From Mucilaginibacter sp. L3T2-6 (GTDB lineage Bacteria > Bacteroidota > Bacteroidia > Sphingobacteriales > Sphingobacteriaceae): a stretch of DNA of 56,486 nucleotides. The notes under the pieces are model-generated. The model searched no databases. It saw only the letters and a program-made list of their open reading frames with translations, and was not told where the DNA came from. The DNA lies in assembly GCF_030519355.1 (NCBI RefSeq), contig NZ_JAUMKC010000031.1, forward strand, positions 1 through 56,486. The letters run 5' to 3'. This document shows, one piece after another, positions 27,201-33,820 of this stretch (the stretch's first letter is position 1; the number at the start of each line of letters is the position of its first letter). The position numbers were made by a program, and so were the translations under genes.

Positions 27201-27590
27201 TTAAAAAAGGATAAATATTTAAAGGCTAATTCGTTTGCATCGGGCATATTCTTCAATAAAGGCAATGGGCAATTTGAATTTAAGGCGTTGCCGGCATCTG
27301 CACAGGTATCGCCCCTGTTTGCGTTTGATACATTTAACACGCCGGATAAAACAGGGATAGTATCCGGCGGCAATTTCAGCGGTGTGATACCTTATGAAGG
27401 TATTTACGACGCCGACTGGGGCGATATTTTGACGGTTGATAAACAGCGGTCGGTTAAAAATATTACATCCGGCGGCTTTTTATTGCGAGGTGAAGTAAGA
27501 GACATTAAAACTATCAAAACTGCGCATGGATTGATTTATGCCGTTGCATTTAATAACAATAGCATTAGGTTTTTTAAACAGATTGACTAA
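24294..27590 (+). CDS. VCBS/FG-GAP repeat lipoprotein with ASPIC/UnbV domain
   Basis: A 1098-residue surface or periplasmic lipoprotein (LSSCK lipobox). Many calcium-loop repeats of the type VGDINNDGLPDIFF and ADVNNDGYLDIYV form beta-propeller blades in two blocks (about residues 60-500 and 630-900). Between them lies an ASPIC/UnbV domain (about 515-580: GVGAKAYVF, LHFGLGKNKIDSILVVWPN). Such proteins are common in SusCD loci of Bacteroidota and are thought to bind carbohydrate or protein at the surface. The enzymatic role is unknown. The ATG at 24297 is an equal alternative start. The stop is 1 base from the GH65 start, implying translational coupling. Confidence 0.9.
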   Translation: MMIRYFKYNLPVILAVVCAALSSCKNSKPSAPPLFQSLPSSQTNIHFVNRISDNERPGILDYLYYYNGGGVAVGDINNDGLPDIFFTANQRGGNKLYLNKGNYQFEDITAKAGVAGTNDWSTGATMADVNNDGYLDIYVCAVAGKLGLKGHNLLYINNHDGTFSERSTEYGLDFSGFSTQAAFFDYNHDGYLDCFLLNQSDHSVEVYGDTSARHTVNKQAGSKLYMNRKGHFSDATATSGIYSSALGYGLGVAVGDINNDGWEDIYVGNDFHENDYYYINNHNGAFTEAGAKHFNHYSRFSMGNDLADFNNDGQLDIVTVDMLPADEKTLKSYGADESYDQYRFKISRNGFQNQYSRNSLQKNMGNGEAFSEVGLMDGISATDWSWSPLMADFDNDGIKDLFIANGIKRRALDMDYVTFVSNDQVQGMLTSGNGADSAVLEKMPPGSVHSYIYKGSKNEKFEDKSEEWGFTEPGLANGAAYADLNNDGHLSLIVNKVNHEAGIYKNMAASRNYITLSFTGRQDNHFGVGAKAYVFCGKEMQYEQLMLTRGFQSSVDARLHFGLGKNKIDSILVVWPNQTCQVLKNPKSNNILNVDQANAKGKFVYSAFFKSPKPMFRDITNQAGISWKHRENSFADFNQQPLIPHMLSAEGPRMAVADVNHDGLEDFYVCGAKNQSGVLFIQASGGRFKQTVQPAFAADSLSEDVDAVFADVNNDGAPDLYVVSGGNEDPNGSPQLADRLYLNDGKGNFKKSGGVPDIRVNKSAVAAADVNHDGHPDFFIAGSPEAGKFGEIPESYLLINDGKGNFQKANIPGELKHAGMIRSAAFADLDNDGWPDLVVAGEWMPVKIFMNKKGKLVESHQPEMDKLSGWWQRIVLADADGDGKTDIIAGNYGLNSKLKPTEKDPVKLFLSDIDGNGTIDPILTHSVGQQDYTFLGKGEIEKQVPIIKKKYLYYHDFAGKPVTEIFGDSLKKDKYLKANSFASGIFFNKGNGQFEFKALPASAQVSPLFAFDTFNTPDKTGIVSGGNFSGVIPYEGIYDADWGDILTVDKQRSVKNITSGGFLLRGEVRDIKTIKTAHGLIYAVAFNNNSIRFFKQID

Positions 27591-27591
27591 A

Positions 27592-29625
27592 ATGAAGAAA
27601 CTGAATATAAGTTTAATAATCGCCGGAGTGTTACTTGCCGGGCGTTTAACTGCGCAGGATAAATGGATTATTAAAGCAGATAAAATTGACCCCGCCAACT
27701 ATTACGGTATAACCGTAGCCAACGGGATGATAGGCATTGTTTCTTCGCCGGAGCCGTTTAAGGTAAAGAATGTGGTACTTGCGGGAGCTTATGATTTATA
27801 CGGGCGTGGGCGCGTAAGCAATTTTCTTAACAGCTTCAATTTACTGAATATGTACCTGGAGGTGAATGGCAAGCGTATAGGTGCTGGCAATATCAGCAAC
27901 TTCAAACAGGAACTGGATATGGAGCATGCTGCCTTTACTACCACATTTGATTATGGCGATGAAGCATCCATTAAATACACTTACTATTCACTCCGTCAGT
28001 TGCCGTTTACGGTTTTGATGGACATCTCTGTCACGGCCAAAAAACAAATAAACATAACAGGGGCAAGCGTAATGGAAGCCCCCGACGCTTTAAAGGATGT
28101 ACAGAATTACTACAATGAAATAGACCGCCCGCATGTAACTATCAGCCTGCTCACTTCGACAGCAAAAAGCCCGACAGGCAAGCTGCAGTTATGTGCGTCG
28201 AACACGTTTTTGTTTAATGAGACGCACGGACAAGAGCCGCGTGTGATACACGAAATGTGGGATAATAACATGCACCTGATGAAATTCAGCAAAAGCATTG
28301 CAGCAGGACAGACTTACAGGTATGCCCTGGCCGGGTCGTCCATTACATCAGCGCACAATGCCGACCCGCTTAATGAAGCCGAACGCCTCACTATGTTTGC
28401 CAAGCTGGAAGGCGCTGACCGCCTGATTCAATACCATAACAATGCATGGAAAGATCTCTGGAAAAGTGATATAAAAATCGAGGGCGATGACCAGGCACAG
28501 CAGGATGTACACAGCATGTTATATCACCTGTACTCGTTTACGCGGGCTGGAACCGCCTATTCGCCTTCGCCAATGGGGCTGTCCGGGCTGGGTTACAATG
28601 GCCACGTATTTTGGGATGCAGATCTTTGGATGTTTCCGGCAATGCTGGTTTTGCATCCGGAGTTGGCAAAATCCATGGTTGAATACCGGTACGAGCGATT
28701 AACTGAAGCCAAACGCAATGCATTTGCTCATGGCTACAAAGGGGCTATGTTTCCCTGGGAAAGTGCCGATAGTGGTGTTGAGGAAACACCGGTATGGGCT
28801 TTGAGCGGGCCTTTTGAGCATCACATAACCGCTGATGTTGCGCTGGCCGCCTGGAACTATTATTGCGTAACACAGGATAAAGACTGGTTACGCGAAAAAG
28901 GCTGGCCCGTTCTTTCTGCCACCGCCGATTTTTGGGCGAGCCGCGTGGAACGCAATGGCCCAGGGCACTATGACATTAAAGACGTAGTGGCCGCAGATGA
29001 GTGGGCCGAAAATGTAGACAATAACGCATTCACCAACGCTGCGGCAAGCGCCAACCTGCGTGCCGCCACTGCCGCAGCAAAAATATTGGGATTAAAAGCA
29101 GACGCGGACTGGGAAAATGTGGCTAAAAATATTCCTGTACTTAAATTTCCCGATGGTGTTACCCGTGAATTTGCGGCTTATAACGGGGAAGGTATTAAAC
29201 AGGCGGATGTAAACCTGCTGGCCTATCCGCTCAAAACCATAACCGACCCGGCGCAGATAAAAAAAGACCTGGAATATTACGAAACCCGCGTGCCAAACGA
29301 GGGAACTCCTGCAATGACACAAGCCGTTTTTGCGTTATTATATTCGCGGCTTGGCGATGGAGAAAAAGCGTATCATTTTTTTAAAGACGCCTACGAGCCA
29401 AACCTTAACCCGCCATTCAGGGTGATTGCTGAAACGAAAGGCGGCACCAATCCATATTTTGCAACCGGGGCTGGCGGAATTATACAAGCCATGTTAATGG
29501 GCTTTGGCGGATTGGATATTACGCCTTCAGGAATTGTTCAGATTAAGAGCAAACTGCCTGCTAATTGGAAATCTGTTACGATCACAGGTGTCGGGCAAGA
29601 CAAAAAAACCTTCGTTGTAAAATAA
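27592..29625 (+). CDS. Exported GH65 family glycosidase
   Basis: A 677-residue exported enzyme with signal peptide ending RLTAQ. The (alpha/alpha)6 barrel shows GH65 marks: GHVFWDADLWMFP, AMFPWESADSG, and AADEWAENVDNNAFTN with Glu470 the likely general acid. GH65 contains inverting phosphorylases of maltose, trehalose and kojibiose, and also hydrolases. A secreted location, where phosphate is not conserved as an energy currency, favours hydrolysis of an alpha-glucoside; a kojibiose-hydrolysing GH65 is known from a related flavobacterium. The exact linkage is inference. ATG 27592 was chosen for its signal peptide; the 18 upstream codons overlap the VCBS gene. Confidence 0.88.
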   Translation: MKKLNISLIIAGVLLAGRLTAQDKWIIKADKIDPANYYGITVANGMIGIVSSPEPFKVKNVVLAGAYDLYGRGRVSNFLNSFNLLNMYLEVNGKRIGAGNISNFKQELDMEHAAFTTTFDYGDEASIKYTYYSLRQLPFTVLMDISVTAKKQINITGASVMEAPDALKDVQNYYNEIDRPHVTISLLTSTAKSPTGKLQLCASNTFLFNETHGQEPRVIHEMWDNNMHLMKFSKSIAAGQTYRYALAGSSITSAHNADPLNEAERLTMFAKLEGADRLIQYHNNAWKDLWKSDIKIEGDDQAQQDVHSMLYHLYSFTRAGTAYSPSPMGLSGLGYNGHVFWDADLWMFPAMLVLHPELAKSMVEYRYERLTEAKRNAFAHGYKGAMFPWESADSGVEETPVWALSGPFEHHITADVALAAWNYYCVTQDKDWLREKGWPVLSATADFWASRVERNGPGHYDIKDVVAADEWAENVDNNAFTNAAASANLRAATAAAKILGLKADADWENVAKNIPVLKFPDGVTREFAAYNGEGIKQADVNLLAYPLKTITDPAQIKKDLEYYETRVPNEGTPAMTQAVFALLYSRLGDGEKAYHFFKDAYEPNLNPPFRVIAETKGGTNPYFATGAGGIIQAMLMGFGGLDITPSGIVQIKSKLPANWKSVTITGVGQDKKTFVVK

Positions 29626-29645
29626 AAGGCAGAATCAGAACCAGG

Positions 29646-30971
29646 ATGAAAAAATTAATTTCTTTCTCAATTGTAGCTTTTAGCATACTGTCATCGTGCA
29701 AAAAAAAGGATTATGAAACGGTGACCGGCCACCCCGCGTTATACAGTAATACTGTGCACGAATTAAACCGGGTAGTAATGGGTAATAATTTTAGTCCGGT
29801 AGTTGCGTCGCGGAATTATGCTTATGCCAACGTGGCTGCTTACGAGGTGATAGCCGCCGGCTACCCGGAACACTACCAGTCGCTCAGTGGCCAGCTTAAC
29901 GGTTTAAGCGCAGTGGCTAAGCCGGCGCCGGGTGCAAAAATTGATTTCCATTTTGCGGCGATACTCGCTTTTTGCAAAGTTGGAGAGGCTGTTACCTTCC
30001 CGGCAGGTAGCATGAAGCAATATGTGGACGACTTAAAGCAGAAGGCTATAAACAGCGGCATGCCTGATGATGTGCTTAAAGGCTCGGAAGAATTTGCCGG
30101 TGCAATGTTTAAATCAATTATGGCGTGGAGTAAATCCGATAACTACGCCAAAACCCGCAGCGAATCAAAATACGCCATCAGCGACGAAGAAGGCCGATGG
30201 GTGCCTACTCCCCCGATGTATGCCGAAGCGGTAGAGCCGCATTGGGCTGAAATACGAACCATGGTAATGAAAGACGGCAACCAATACAGCGTAGTGCCGC
30301 CGCCGGTATTTAATGTTAAAGATAAGAACAGCAAGTACTACCAGGAAGTTATCGCCATAAAAAACCGCCGCGATAGCCTGACCGATGAGCAGGCACACAC
30401 TGCCGACTTTTGGGACGACAACCCCAATAAATTGAATGTGGCGGGGCACCTGATGTTTATCAAAAAGAAATTTTCGCCGGCGGGGCATTGGATGAGCATT
30501 GCCGGCATAGGGGCCAGGCAAACCAAAGCCGACTTTAACACGACGGTTTGCGGCTATACCAAAACTGCCATTGCTTTATTTGATGCATTTATTGAATGCT
30601 GGGCTGCAAAGTACAAGTATAACACAGCGCGGCCTGAAACGATCATTGATAAATATTTTGATGCTGCATGGCGCCCGCACCTGCAAACACCGCCGTTCCC
30701 GGAATATACCTGCGGGCATTGCACCATATCCGCCTCGGCTGCAAAGGCACTAACCAGCGTATTTGGCGATAATGTGGCTTACACAGACACATCGGAATTA
30801 GAGTTTGGGATAAAAAGCAGGAGTTTTAAATCATTTAACGAGGCCGCTGCCGAAACAGCTATGTCAAGATTTTACGGAGGAATTCATTTTCATAACTCCT
30901 GTATAGTATCCAGCGGCTACGGGCAAAAGGTTGGCGATGAGGTGGTTAAAAAACTGGTTATGAAAAAATAA
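29646..30971 (+). CDS. Vanadium-dependent haloperoxidase/PAP2-like lipoprotein
   Basis: A 441-residue lipoprotein (LSSCK lipobox). The helical PAP2/haloperoxidase core shows KYKYNTARP (K-x6-RP), then TCGHCT in place of the usual PSGH, then SRFYGGIHF (SR-x5-H). These residues bind vanadate in haloperoxidases or phosphate in acid phosphatases. The Ser before Gly-His is Cys here, and the H-x3-D Asp is Ser, so activity may be altered. Similar proteins often accompany SusCD/VCBS genes. It follows GH65 by 20 bases and ends the run. The start was set at 29646 by the lipobox. Confidence 0.85.
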   Translation: MKKLISFSIVAFSILSSCKKKDYETVTGHPALYSNTVHELNRVVMGNNFSPVVASRNYAYANVAAYEVIAAGYPEHYQSLSGQLNGLSAVAKPAPGAKIDFHFAAILAFCKVGEAVTFPAGSMKQYVDDLKQKAINSGMPDDVLKGSEEFAGAMFKSIMAWSKSDNYAKTRSESKYAISDEEGRWVPTPPMYAEAVEPHWAEIRTMVMKDGNQYSVVPPPVFNVKDKNSKYYQEVIAIKNRRDSLTDEQAHTADFWDDNPNKLNVAGHLMFIKKKFSPAGHWMSIAGIGARQTKADFNTTVCGYTKTAIALFDAFIECWAAKYKYNTARPETIIDKYFDAAWRPHLQTPPFPEYTCGHCTISASAAKALTSVFGDNVAYTDTSELEFGIKSRSFKSFNEAAAETAMSRFYGGIHFHNSCIVSSGYGQKVGDEVVKKLVMKK

Positions 30972-31198
30972 TCAATTTGATTTTTTTTTTAATAAACGAT
31001 TAATTTTTTTAAGTGTCCTTTGTTTACAATGTATTAATAAACAGGATATTAAAAATAAAAACGGCATTTTTTGATTAAATTTTACAGATACAAATAGGTT
31101 TTATTTTTATACCTGTTTTAATTTGTATAGCCGATTTAAATAACATGCATGAGATGCTAATTGCCGATCCTGCATCTTGTTCAATAACCTATGACTAA

Positions 31199-31297
31199 AG
31201 ATATCACCTGATGATCCTAAAAGATGTTTCAACCAAATTTATTACAGGTCAGACATTACCGGTTGATGATTGCCGTAATAGCGTATGGGATAAATAA
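31199..31297 (+). pseudogene. C-terminal remnant of a short-chain dehydrogenase
   Basis: The frame reads ILKDVSTKFITGQTLPVDD and ends SVWDK before TAA. FITGQTLPVDGG is the near-invariant C-terminal motif of classical SDR oxidoreductases; here the second Gly pair is changed to Asp-Cys. The frame is closed upstream by a stop at 31196, and no Rossmann-fold part precedes it. A terminator directly downstream looks like the one of the original gene. So most of the gene was deleted. Confidence 0.65.
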
Positions 31298-31325
31298 CTT
31301 TTGAGTAATGAGTTGATTGGTTTGA

Positions 31326-31352
31326 GGCAGCCGGGGAGCCGGCTGCCTTTTT
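31326..31352 (+). terminator. GC-rich terminator after the SDR remnant
   Basis: GGCAGCCGG (31326-31334) pairs with CCGGCTGCC (31339-31347) over a 4-base loop, followed by TTTTT. Confidence 0.85.
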
Positions 31353-31417
31353 GAATTTATAATTATCCTATATTTATCATTCCTGTTGGAAGGATCCTGT
31401 TATATAAAATTGCTGCT

Positions 31418-32578
31418 ATGAAGAGAAACTTATACTTTGCGCTTTTAATTGCTTTTATTTCAACAGTAGGCTGCGGACCGCAAAAAACGCAGCAGGCCAA
31501 TACACCTGCAGATAGTCTTCAGAACTGGGCGTTATTGCCTTTCAATAAGGTGGATAGCCTTAACCCGGTGCTTGTTCCGGGGAAAGGCAGCTTTACTGAT
31601 CCGATACTAGAGACCAAGGTTTTGTGGGAGGAAAAAGATGTTTTTAACCCGGCGATTGTGAACCGGAATGGCAAAATTTATATGCTTTACCGTGCGCAGG
31701 ATAAAGCCGGAACCTCGCGTATCGGGATGGCTGTCAGTAGTGATGCATTACATTTTACCCGCATGCCTTCACCCGTGTTTTATCCGGATCAGGATTCATC
31801 CAAGGTACTTGAATGGCCGGGCGGTTGTGAAGACCCGCGTATCGTAGCTGACGACAAAGGCACCTATTATATGACTTATACCGGATACGATGGTAAAGTA
31901 GCCCGCCTGTTGATTGCTTCTTCGACCAATTTAATACACTGGAAAAAATATGGCAGCGTTTTCGCCAAAGCCTATAATGGCAAATACGCCAAATTGTGGA
32001 GCAAATCCGGATCTATTATTTCAACATACAAGGATGGTCAGCCAATAGCTACTAAAATAAATGGCAAATACTGGATGTACTGGGGGGATACACAGATTTG
32101 GACTGCAACCTCGGACGACTTGATTAACTGGACGCCGGTTGAAATGAAGGCCGGAGAGCGGCCGCCTGTAAAACTGCGTTCACAAGCATTGAATATGCCG
32201 CAGCTGAAAATTGCTTTGCCGACTCGTGAAGGCAAATTTGACAGCGACCTGGTGGAGTCCGGCCCGCCGGCTATGATCACGGATAAGGGAATTGTATTGA
32301 TTTACAATAGCCGTAATGTGCCGTCGTTTGGCGATAAAACATTGAGTGAAGGTACTTATGCACCATCGGAAGTTTTATTTGACAAAAACGACCCAACCAG
32401 GATATTGAGGCGGCTGGACACTTATTTTATGAAACCTGAAAAGCCGTATGAAATAACCGGACAGGTAAACCAGGTGTGTTTTGTTGAAGGGTTAACCCAA
32501 TTTAAAAATAACTGGTATTTATATTATGGTACAGCCGACTCGAAAATTGCCGTGGCCGTAAATGCGGTGAAGAACTGA
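31418..32578 (+). CDS. GH130-like beta-mannoside-type lipoprotein enzyme
   Basis: A 386-residue lipoprotein (STVGC, Cys19). The five-bladed beta-propeller shows GH130 marks: DVFNPAIVNRNGKIYMLYRAQ, SRIGMAVSSD, GGCEDPRIV and the closing WYLYYGTADSKIAVAV. GH130 enzymes are phosphorylases or hydrolases of beta-mannosides; surface or periplasmic lipoprotein members are more likely hydrolases. Substrate is inferred. It lies apart from the haloperoxidase run, with its own upstream region, and is followed by the minus-strand tRNA-like unit. Confidence 0.85.
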   Translation: MKRNLYFALLIAFISTVGCGPQKTQQANTPADSLQNWALLPFNKVDSLNPVLVPGKGSFTDPILETKVLWEEKDVFNPAIVNRNGKIYMLYRAQDKAGTSRIGMAVSSDALHFTRMPSPVFYPDQDSSKVLEWPGGCEDPRIVADDKGTYYMTYTGYDGKVARLLIASSTNLIHWKKYGSVFAKAYNGKYAKLWSKSGSIISTYKDGQPIATKINGKYWMYWGDTQIWTATSDDLINWTPVEMKAGERPPVKLRSQALNMPQLKIALPTREGKFDSDLVESGPPAMITDKGIVLIYNSRNVPSFGDKTLSEGTYAPSEVLFDKNDPTRILRRLDTYFMKPEKPYEITGQVNQVCFVEGLTQFKNNWYLYYGTADSKIAVAVNAVKN

Positions 32579-32598
32579 CAGCTATTAGCCGAGTAAAC

Positions 32599-32626
32599 AA
32601 AAAGACCACCTGTTGCGGGGCGGCCT
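32599..32626 (-). terminator. Terminator of the tRNA-like unit
   Basis: On the minus strand AGGCCGCC pairs with GGTGGTCT (32619-32626 with 32603-32610) as 8 pairs, two of them G-U, followed by TTTTT. On the plus strand the same positions would be A-C mismatches, so the hairpin works only in a minus-strand transcript. Confidence 0.7.
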
Positions 32627-32663
32627 CATTTGTCAAAAACTATAAGTAAATTCTTTATCTTAA

Positions 32664-32695
32664 AGCAAAGCCCCTGATGGGCAGGGGCCTTTGCT
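32664..32695 (-). terminator. Hairpin after the 37-nt trailer
   Basis: CCCCTG/CAGGGG (32671-32676 with 32682-32687), extended by CAAAG/CTTTG outside a one-base bulge, loop ATGGG. Its T-tract is poor on the minus strand, so it may be a processing or structural element with the real terminator at 32599-32626. The top of the hairpin matches that at 621-631. Confidence 0.55.
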
Positions 32696-32731
32696 AACCA
32701 ATTATAAACCTAAATTATGAGAAGAGCTGTA
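32695..32731. repeat. 37-nt trailer repeat, copy B
   Basis: Identical to 643-679. It directly follows the 3' end of tRNA-like copy 1 on the minus strand and overlaps the last 4 bases of its acceptor stem. Confidence 0.8.
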
Positions 32732-32842
32732 GGAGAAGGAGTCGAACCTTCACGAAGTGGTTATTCTTATTGCTAAGAGTTTCCCAGAACCTTCGCCACC
32801 GCGACAAGGAGGTGTGTCTGCCAAAAATTTCACCATCCTACA
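32728..32842 (-). tRNA. tRNA-like gene, copy 1 (type II, GUC triplet)
   Basis: A 115-nt cloverleaf. Acceptor TGTAGGA/TCCTACA pairs at all 7 positions; D-stem GTG/CAC with a 14-base loop holding GG; anticodon arm CCTCC/GGTGG (one T-T mismatch) with loop TTGTCGC, so triplet GTC; 44-base variable arm closed by CGAAG/CTTCG with an inner TCTTA-GCAA-TAAGA hairpin; T-arm GAAGG-TTCGACT-CCTTC. The D-arm resembles leucine tRNAs, but GTC is an aspartate anticodon. No CCA is encoded, which is normal in this phylum; the next base is G. The variable arm is about twice the usual length. It may be an unusual tRNA, a decoy or a pseudo-tRNA. Confidence 0.6.
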
Positions 32843-32927
32843 TTCTTGTTTAGTCTCGAGTACTTAGTCGATAGTCTGGAGTCTTTTGTGACTTCGGACT
32901 TGAAATTCAGGTCCCGAAACTAAAAGC

Positions 32928-33042
32928 TGTTGGGGAAGGGGTCGAACCTTCACGAAGTGGTTATTCTTATTGCTAAGAGTTTCCCATGATCTTCGCCACC
33001 GGGACAAGGAGGCGTGTCTGCCAAAAATTTCACCACCCAACA
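32928..33042 (-). tRNA. tRNA-like gene, copy 2 (type II, GUC triplet)
   Basis: Second copy, also 115 nt and exactly 200 bases from copy 1. Acceptor TGTTGGG/CCCAACA differs from copy 1 at two positions on each strand, with pairing kept (A-T to T-A, A-T to G-C). This compensatory change supports a conserved RNA structure. The anticodon loop is TTGTCCC, so the triplet is again GTC, with C37 unusual for a tRNA. The T-arm is GAAGG-TTCGACC-CCTTC. Variable-arm stem and inner GCAA hairpin are unchanged. It lies first after the promoter at 33091-33122. Confidence 0.6.
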
Positions 33043-33090
33043 AGGTTTTTTTATTTAAAAGAACGGCGGGCAATTGTCATTTGCTTATTA

Positions 33091-33122
33091 CAAATCTAAT
33101 AGAGTCATCTTTTTGTTGCAAA
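33091..33122 (-). promoter_or_regulatory. Promoter of the tRNA-like unit
   Basis: On the minus strand TTTG (33119-33122), exactly 20 bases, then TAGATTTG (33091-33098): a full Bacteroidota consensus. Transcription should begin about 40-45 bases before tRNA-like copy 2. Confidence 0.7.
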
Positions 33123-33194
33123 TTTTTCAATGAAATATTTGTATTTTTATCAGATTTAAATTAATCTTGTATAATAATAAAGATTTTCAAATTT

Positions 33195-33671
33195 ATGTCC
33201 CACAGAAAAGCCCAAAATTTAGAAATTGATAATCTCGACATTCAGATTTTGTCGATATTGATGAAGAACGCGACCACGCCCTACACCGAAATCGCCAAAG
33301 AATTGATAGTTTCCGGCGGAACCATCCACGTAAGGATGAAAAAACTGGAGGAAATGGGCGTGATAAAAGGCGCCAGCCTGGAAGTAGATCCGCAGAAGTT
33401 AGGCTATGATATAACGGCATTTCTGGGCATATTTCTTGAAAAAGGCTCGCAATATAACGAGGCGGTTAAGCAATTGAAAACCGTAAAGGAAATTGTGGAG
33501 CTGCATTACACCACCGGCGCCTGGAGCATTTTCGCAAAAATCGTATGTCATGATACGACTCATCTGCGCGAAGTATTAAATGAACAGATACAAAGCGTAA
33601 AAGGCATTCAGCGCACTGAAACCTTCATATCGTTAGAAGAAAGTATTAAAAGGCAGATTACTTTGGAATAA
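33195..33671 (+). CDS. Lrp/AsnC-family transcriptional regulator
   Basis: A 158-residue protein. Residues about 10-60 form the AsnC-type winged helix (NLDIQILSILMKNATTPYTEIA, GTIHVRMKKLEEMGVIKG), followed by an alpha/beta ligand-binding RAM domain (about 70-150). Such regulators form octamers and respond to amino acids. It is divergent from the tRNA-like unit, and the two promoters share about 150 bases, so some cross-regulation is possible but not shown. No amino-acid gene lies beside it to indicate the ligand. Confidence 0.92.
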   Translation: MSHRKAQNLEIDNLDIQILSILMKNATTPYTEIAKELIVSGGTIHVRMKKLEEMGVIKGASLEVDPQKLGYDITAFLGIFLEKGSQYNEAVKQLKTVKEIVELHYTTGAWSIFAKIVCHDTTHLREVLNEQIQSVKGIQRTETFISLEESIKRQITLE

Positions 33672-33715
33672 ATTTCTACATAATTTAACGGTATGAAGCC
33701 GTTCTTATAAAATAT

Positions 33716-33807
33716 TGTCATTGCGGGGAGGAACGACGAAGCAACCTCGTCGCAATGCGATAGCCCTTAACGCAGGCGATGGGGTTGCTTCGTTCCTCGT
33801 GATGACA
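33716..33807. repeat. REP/MITE-like palindromic element
   Basis: A 92-base imperfect palindrome, from TGTCATTGCGGGG to GTGATGACA, with arms GAACGA-GAAGCAACC and GGTTGCTTCGTTC and an inner loop. Elements of this kind, TGTCATTGCGAGG...GACA, are scattered between genes in many bacteria of this group. It sits between two convergent genes and is followed by a T-run, so it may serve as a two-way terminator. Confidence 0.75.
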
Positions 33808-33820
33808 GCTTTTTTATAAG

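Larger units (their letters stand above)
30972..31417. other. Intergenic region with SDR remnant and terminator
   Basis: The first 170 bases are very AT-rich with runs of T and A, and no hairpin terminator was found after the haloperoxidase gene. Then come the dehydrogenase remnant (31199-31297) and a GC-rich terminator (31326-31352). Confidence 0.6.
32579..33194. other. Intergenic region carrying the tRNA-like unit
   Basis: All of this gap is explained by a minus-strand unit: promoter 33091-33122, tRNA-like copies at 32928-33042 and 32728-32842, an 85-base spacer, trailer 32695-32731, a hairpin 32664-32695 and a terminator 32599-32626. No protein gene is seen. Confidence 0.7.

Noticed and set aside
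32717..32776. Plus-strand 19-codon frame MRRAVGEGVEPSRSG
   Set aside because: It is the antisense translation of the tRNA-like T-arm and variable arm (the VEP-type peptide typical of antisense tRNA), not a gene.
32728..33042. Group I intron, tmRNA or selenocysteine tRNA as explanation of the long tRNA-like genes
   Set aside because: The extra length is only a few dozen bases and lies in the variable arm; there is no tag-reading frame, no UCA anticodon and no 8-pair or longer acceptor stem.
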